Translations under genes and position numbers: made by a program
The notes under the pieces: generated by a model
Seen by the model: only the letters and a program-made list of their open reading frames with translations
Told to the model about the DNA's origin: nothing
Database searches by the model: none
Assembly: GCF_031846305.1 (NCBI RefSeq)
Contig: NZ_JAVRHY010000013.1
Coordinates: forward strand, 17,433 to 81,432
DNA: 64,000 nt
Direction: 5' to 3'
Source: Spectribacter acetivorans
GTDB lineage: Bacteria > Pseudomonadota > Gammaproteobacteria > Nevskiales > Salinisphaeraceae
In this document: piece after piece, positions 61,198 through 64,000 of the stretch
Layout of the letters: each line of letters begins with the position of its first letter
How positions within the stretch are numbered: position 1 is the stretch's first letter

Positions 61198-62229
61198 CTA
61201 GTTGGGCGCGGCGGGTGGCTGCTGCCGCCATTGGCTCGGCGTCAGACCGGTGTCGCGCCGGAAGGCCCGGGAAAAGTTGGCGGCATCGGCATAGCCCAGT
61301 TCCATGGCGATCTCCGTGACCGACAGCCGGTCCTGTGACAGCAGGTCGCCGGCGCGGTCCTTGCGTGCCTGCTTGCTCAGTTCGCGAAACGACGTGCCTT
61401 CCTTCTGCAGATAGCGGTCCAGCGTGCGGCTGGAGATATTGAGCGCGGCAGCCAGCTCGCAATGCCCCGGCGGCGGGCCGTGGGCCTCTCGCAGCATCAT
61501 GCCGACCCACGCGGCGACGCCCTCGCTGACCCGCGCCCGTTCCAGCATCTCGGCGCAGCGGCTCTCGGCCATTCGCAGCGCGGTCGGGTCCGACATTGCC
61601 AGCGGCCGGGACGCGAGGTCTCTTGGCCAGATCATGTCGGCGCCCGGCTGGCCCATGACGCCGAAATGCGTGCGCATCTCCCGCAGTGAGTCATACCGGG
61701 CGACATGCGGCGGGGTCTCGATCGAGAAATGCACGTCGTAGGGCGGCATGTCGCCGGCGATGAGGTCGTGAAGCTCTCGGTGGACGCAGGCCACGATCAG
61801 TTCCAGATGAAAGGCGAAGCAGGCGTGCGACATGCCGGCCGCGGGCGTCAGCGTCAGGCGCATGGTGTTGTCGCGGCAGCCGTAGCGCACCCGGAAGGTT
61901 GGCAGGATCAGGCTGAAGAAACGGGCCACCAGGCCCAGGGCGTAGCCGGCCGTGGGGCTGCTCAGGATTCCGTAGCTGACGGCGCTGTGGGAGGTCAGCT
62001 TCAGCGCGGCCGCCAGCGCCAGCCCGAGATCACTACGCCCCGTGGCGGCTTGAGTCGCCGCGAGCAGATTCTCGATCTGCGCCAGGCTGATTGTGCCTTC
62101 CGGCTCGGCCAGCGCGTCCGCGGCAATGCCGCTGTCCGCGATCAGCGCATCGGTATCGATATCCATCGCGCGGACGACTTCCATCAGCCGTGCGTAGTAT
62201 CTCGCCGGCACCTGCCGTTCCGTCGACAT
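61198..62229 (-). CDS. AraC family transcriptional regulator, likely regulator of alkB
   Basis: A 343-residue regulator. The N-terminal part resembles the ligand-sensing domain of the OruR/arabinose-binding type (HSAVSYGILSSPTAGYALGLVARFF); the C-terminal double helix-turn-helix contains CELAAALNISSRTLDRYLQKEG and LSVTEIAMELGYADAANFSRAFRRDTGLTPSQWR in pieces. GGGAG lies 6 bases before the ATG at 62229; a longer frame to 62343 would cover the operator and is rejected. It is divergent from alkB with tandem repeats between them. Confidence 0.9.
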   Translation of the reverse strand: MSTERQVPARYYARLMEVVRAMDIDTDALIADSGIAADALAEPEGTISLAQIENLLAATQAATGRSDLGLALAAALKLTSHSAVSYGILSSPTAGYALGLVARFFSLILPTFRVRYGCRDNTMRLTLTPAAGMSHACFAFHLELIVACVHRELHDLIAGDMPPYDVHFSIETPPHVARYDSLREMRTHFGVMGQPGADMIWPRDLASRPLAMSDPTALRMAESRCAEMLERARVSEGVAAWVGMMLREAHGPPPGHCELAAALNISSRTLDRYLQKEGTSFRELSKQARKDRAGDLLSQDRLSVTEIAMELGYADAANFSRAFRRDTGLTPSQWRQQPPAAPN

Positions 62230-62259
62230 GGACGCTCCCGGTAAAACCCACGACGTCAG

Positions 62260-62294
62260 TGTCTGAAAATGACAGGTGGTTGTCAAAAAATAAC
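62260..62294 (+). promoter_or_regulatory. Tandem operator between araC and alkB
   Basis: Two 14-bp direct repeats, TGTCTGAAAATGAC (62260-62273) and TGTCAAAAAATAAC (62281-62294), match at 11 positions and start 21 bp apart, two turns of the helix. That spacing on one face of DNA is the classical layout for AraC-family half-sites. They stand 76-110 bp upstream of the alkB start. No convincing -35/-10 pair for alkB was found, as expected for an activator-dependent promoter. Confidence 0.6.
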
Positions 62295-62375
62295 CAGCGC
62301 GAGCGGTCGAGCAGGGGCAACATATCGTCAACGGAGTCTCCATAGATTCCGAATGTTGCGGAGAAGAGGATGACC

Positions 62376-63776
62376 ATGACGGTACGAAGCATGGACGGGA
62401 GCAATCCCGTCGAGTGGACCGATGGCAAGCGCGTGCTCTGGCTGCTAAGCCCGCTGTTGCCGGCGCTGGGCGTGGCCTTTCTGGTGGCCTTCTACGCCAG
62501 CCAGTCGGGGCTGCTGCTGTGGGGCATGCCGCTGTTCTTCTACGGCCTGATCCCCGTGCTCGATCTGCTGATCGGGGTGGATCGCAACAATCCGCCCGAG
62601 GCGGTTGTGGTGGACCTGGAGCAGGATCGCTACTACCGCGCCATCGTCTACGGTTACATTCCCACCCAGTATCTGACCACCATCCTGGGCGCCTGGCTGC
62701 TGGCCACCCAGCCCATGGCCTGGTGGGAAATCCTGGGCCTGATCTTCACCGCCGGCATCGTCAACGGCGTGGGCATCAACACGGCGCATGAGCTGGGTCA
62801 CAAGAAGGCGTCGCTGGAGCGCTGGCTGGCCAAGCTGACGCTGGCGCCGGTGGCCTACGGGCATTTCTTCGTCGAGCACAACAAGGGCCACCACCGCCAT
62901 GTGGCCACGCCGGAGGATCCGGCCAGTTCCCGCATGGGCGAAACCTTCTGGGAATTCCTGCCGCGAACCATGATCGGCAGTGTCCGCTCGGCCTGGGGCA
63001 TCGAGAAGGAACGTCTCGGCCGCCAGGGCAAGAGCGTCTGGAGCCCGGAAAACGACAATCTGCAGGCCTGGGGCATGACCGCAGTCCTGTTCGGCGGCCT
63101 GACCGTCTGGCTGGGCTGGGCGGTGCTGCCGTTCCTGTTGGTCCAGGCATTCGTGGGCGCGTCGCTGCTGGAAGTGGTCAACTACATCGAGCACTACGGC
63201 CTGCTGCGGCAGAAGGACGAAAAGACCGGCCGCTACGAGCGCTGCAATCCGTCGCATTCCTGGAACAGCAACAACGTGGTCACCAATCTGTTTCTGTACC
63301 AGTTGCAGCGGCACGCCGATCATCACGCCAATCCCACCCGGCGCTACCAGTCGCTGCGCCACTTCGACGAGTCGCCGCAGCTGCCGTCGGGGTATGCATC
63401 GATGATCGTGCTGGCCTATATCACCCCGCTGTGGTTCCGCCAGATCGATCCGCTGGTGGCCAAACACTACGACGGCGATGTCTCGAAGGCGAACCTGCAG
63501 CCGCGCAAGCGGGAGGCATTGATTGCCCGCTGGCAGGATGCCGATCTGGATACCGGCCATCCCGACCCCTATCCGGATGCTCACCAGACGCCGGCACCGC
63601 CGACGCGATCGGACGCTGGCCAGTACCGTTGCACCGACTGTGGTTACGTCTACGACGAGGCCGTCGGCTGCCCGGATGAGGGTTTTCCGGCCGGCACCGC
63701 CTGGGCGGATATTCCGGAGGACTGGGCCTGCCCCGACTGCGCGGTGCGGGAAAAGCCGGACTTCGCGCCGCTCTAG
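62376..63776 (+). CDS. alkB: Alkane 1-monooxygenase fused to rubredoxin
   Basis: 466 residues. The AlkB part (to about 385) has six hydrophobic segments and the di-iron histidine boxes HELGH (138-142), EHNKGHHRH (167-175) and QRHADHH (311-317), plus NYIEHYGL (269-276). A Pro/Asp-rich linker (about 391-413) leads to a C-terminal rubredoxin: YRCTDCGYVYDE with Cys419 and Cys422 and DWACPDCAV with Cys452 and Cys455. It hydroxylates n-alkanes at the terminal carbon with electrons from its own rubredoxin. GAGG lies 6 bases before the ATG at 62376; an ATG at 62370 directly abuts it. Rubredoxin reductase is not in the window. Confidence 0.95.
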   Translation: MTVRSMDGSNPVEWTDGKRVLWLLSPLLPALGVAFLVAFYASQSGLLLWGMPLFFYGLIPVLDLLIGVDRNNPPEAVVVDLEQDRYYRAIVYGYIPTQYLTTILGAWLLATQPMAWWEILGLIFTAGIVNGVGINTAHELGHKKASLERWLAKLTLAPVAYGHFFVEHNKGHHRHVATPEDPASSRMGETFWEFLPRTMIGSVRSAWGIEKERLGRQGKSVWSPENDNLQAWGMTAVLFGGLTVWLGWAVLPFLLVQAFVGASLLEVVNYIEHYGLLRQKDEKTGRYERCNPSHSWNSNNVVTNLFLYQLQRHADHHANPTRRYQSLRHFDESPQLPSGYASMIVLAYITPLWFRQIDPLVAKHYDGDVSKANLQPRKREALIARWQDADLDTGHPDPYPDAHQTPAPPTRSDAGQYRCTDCGYVYDEAVGCPDEGFPAGTAWADIPEDWACPDCAVREKPDFAPL

Positions 63777-63779
63777 CGT

Positions 63780-63796
63780 CCCGGCGAATTGCCGGG
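63780..63796 (+). other. Small hairpin between alkB and the next gene
   Basis: CCCGGC-GAATT-GCCGGG, 4 bases after the alkB stop, without a T-run. It may stabilise the alkB mRNA end or separate expression of the two genes. The remaining spacer to 63871 has only weak inverted segments (GCGGCCG / CGGCCGC). Confidence 0.35.
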
Positions 63797-63871
63797 TCCA
63801 TGATTCAAGTTCGCGGCCGATTACCCCGTGCAGACCGGGGCAAGCGGCCGCCCTCGACACAGGAAAGAACC

Positions 63872-64000
63872 ATGAACCGTTTGATCCAGACCATCACGTT
63901 GATGACCGCCGCGGGGTTCTGTCTCCATGGCGCCACTGCCTTCGCCAAGGTCCCCGAAAGCGAGGCATCCAAGCTGGGCGGTGAGCTGACCCCGGTGGGC
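63872..64000 (+). CDS. DUF1329 family protein, 3'-truncated by window edge
   Basis: 43 residues are visible: a signal peptide (MNRLIQTITLMTAAGFCLHG then ATAFA) followed by KVPESEASKLGGELTPVG. The segment after the signal, a short acidic helix leading to L-T-P-x-G, is how DUF1329 periplasmic/outer-membrane lipoprotein-fold proteins begin. AGGAAAG precedes the ATG. DUF1329 genes often accompany hydrocarbon and steroid degradation genes, which suits its place after alkB. Confidence 0.6.
   Translation, partial: MNRLIQTITLMTAAGFCLHGATAFAKVPESEASKLGGELTPVG

Overview
The window is GC-rich bacterial chromosome. Gene order (murB, birA, coaX, tRNA-Thr ... tRNA-Tyr, tRNA-Gly, tRNA-Thr, tufB, secE, nusG, rplKAJL, rpoBC, then str, S10, spc and alpha operons) is the gammaproteobacterial arrangement, and EF-Tu, RpoB, RpsL and S14 look gammaproteobacterial. 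Acyl-CoA synthetases, acyl-CoA dehydrogenase and a rubredoxin-fused AlkB suggest an aerobic lipid or hydrocarbon degrader. A Salinisphaera-like marine lineage is a guess; genus cannot be fixed from sequence alone.

Left part (1-13.4 kb): the end of a long-chain acyl-CoA synthetase; a divergent tetR / AidB-like acyl-CoA dehydrogenase / PaaG-like hydratase operon with an operator inside its promoter; a large beta-helix CSLREA/anchor-Q exoprotein whose last 81 residues look like a separate lipoprotein; a class II aldolase; murB; an alanine-glyoxylate aminotransferase; a HAD phosphatase; and an orphan TadG-like protein. From 13.6 to 19.6 kb a tightly packed same-strand run encodes an M61 peptidase, a second acyl-CoA synthetase, PlsY, BirA and CoaX.

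Middle (19.6-29.2 kb): a tRNA cluster (Thr-TGT, Tyr-GTA, Gly-TCC, Thr-GGT, tufB, Trp-CCA) is split between tRNA-Thr(TGT) and tRNA-Tyr by a complete NAD-dependent formate dehydrogenase operon (fdsGBACD) with a convergent lysR. Both sides of the split carry broken tRNA copies joined to hairpin elements that share a short motif. FdsA lacks the three cysteines expected for the His-Cys3 Fe-S cluster of its NuoG-like domain.

Right part (29-60 kb): secE-nusG-rplKA-rplJL-rpoBC, rpsL-rpsG-fusA-tufA, then 27 ribosomal-protein genes, secY and rpoA without interruption, ending at a clear terminator. The spacers hold strong hairpins: a 19-bp stem and an attenuator-type terminator before rpoB, and a promoter plus terminator before rpsL. 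The two tuf genes are essentially identical. L3 carries an acidic insertion.

End (60-64 kb): a DUF481 outer-membrane protein, an AraC regulator, a tandem-repeat operator, alkane hydroxylase fused to rubredoxin, and the start of a DUF1329 protein. Alkane oxidation here would feed the fatty acid activation and beta-oxidation enzymes encoded at the left end. No rRNA, CRISPR array, transposase or prophage was seen.
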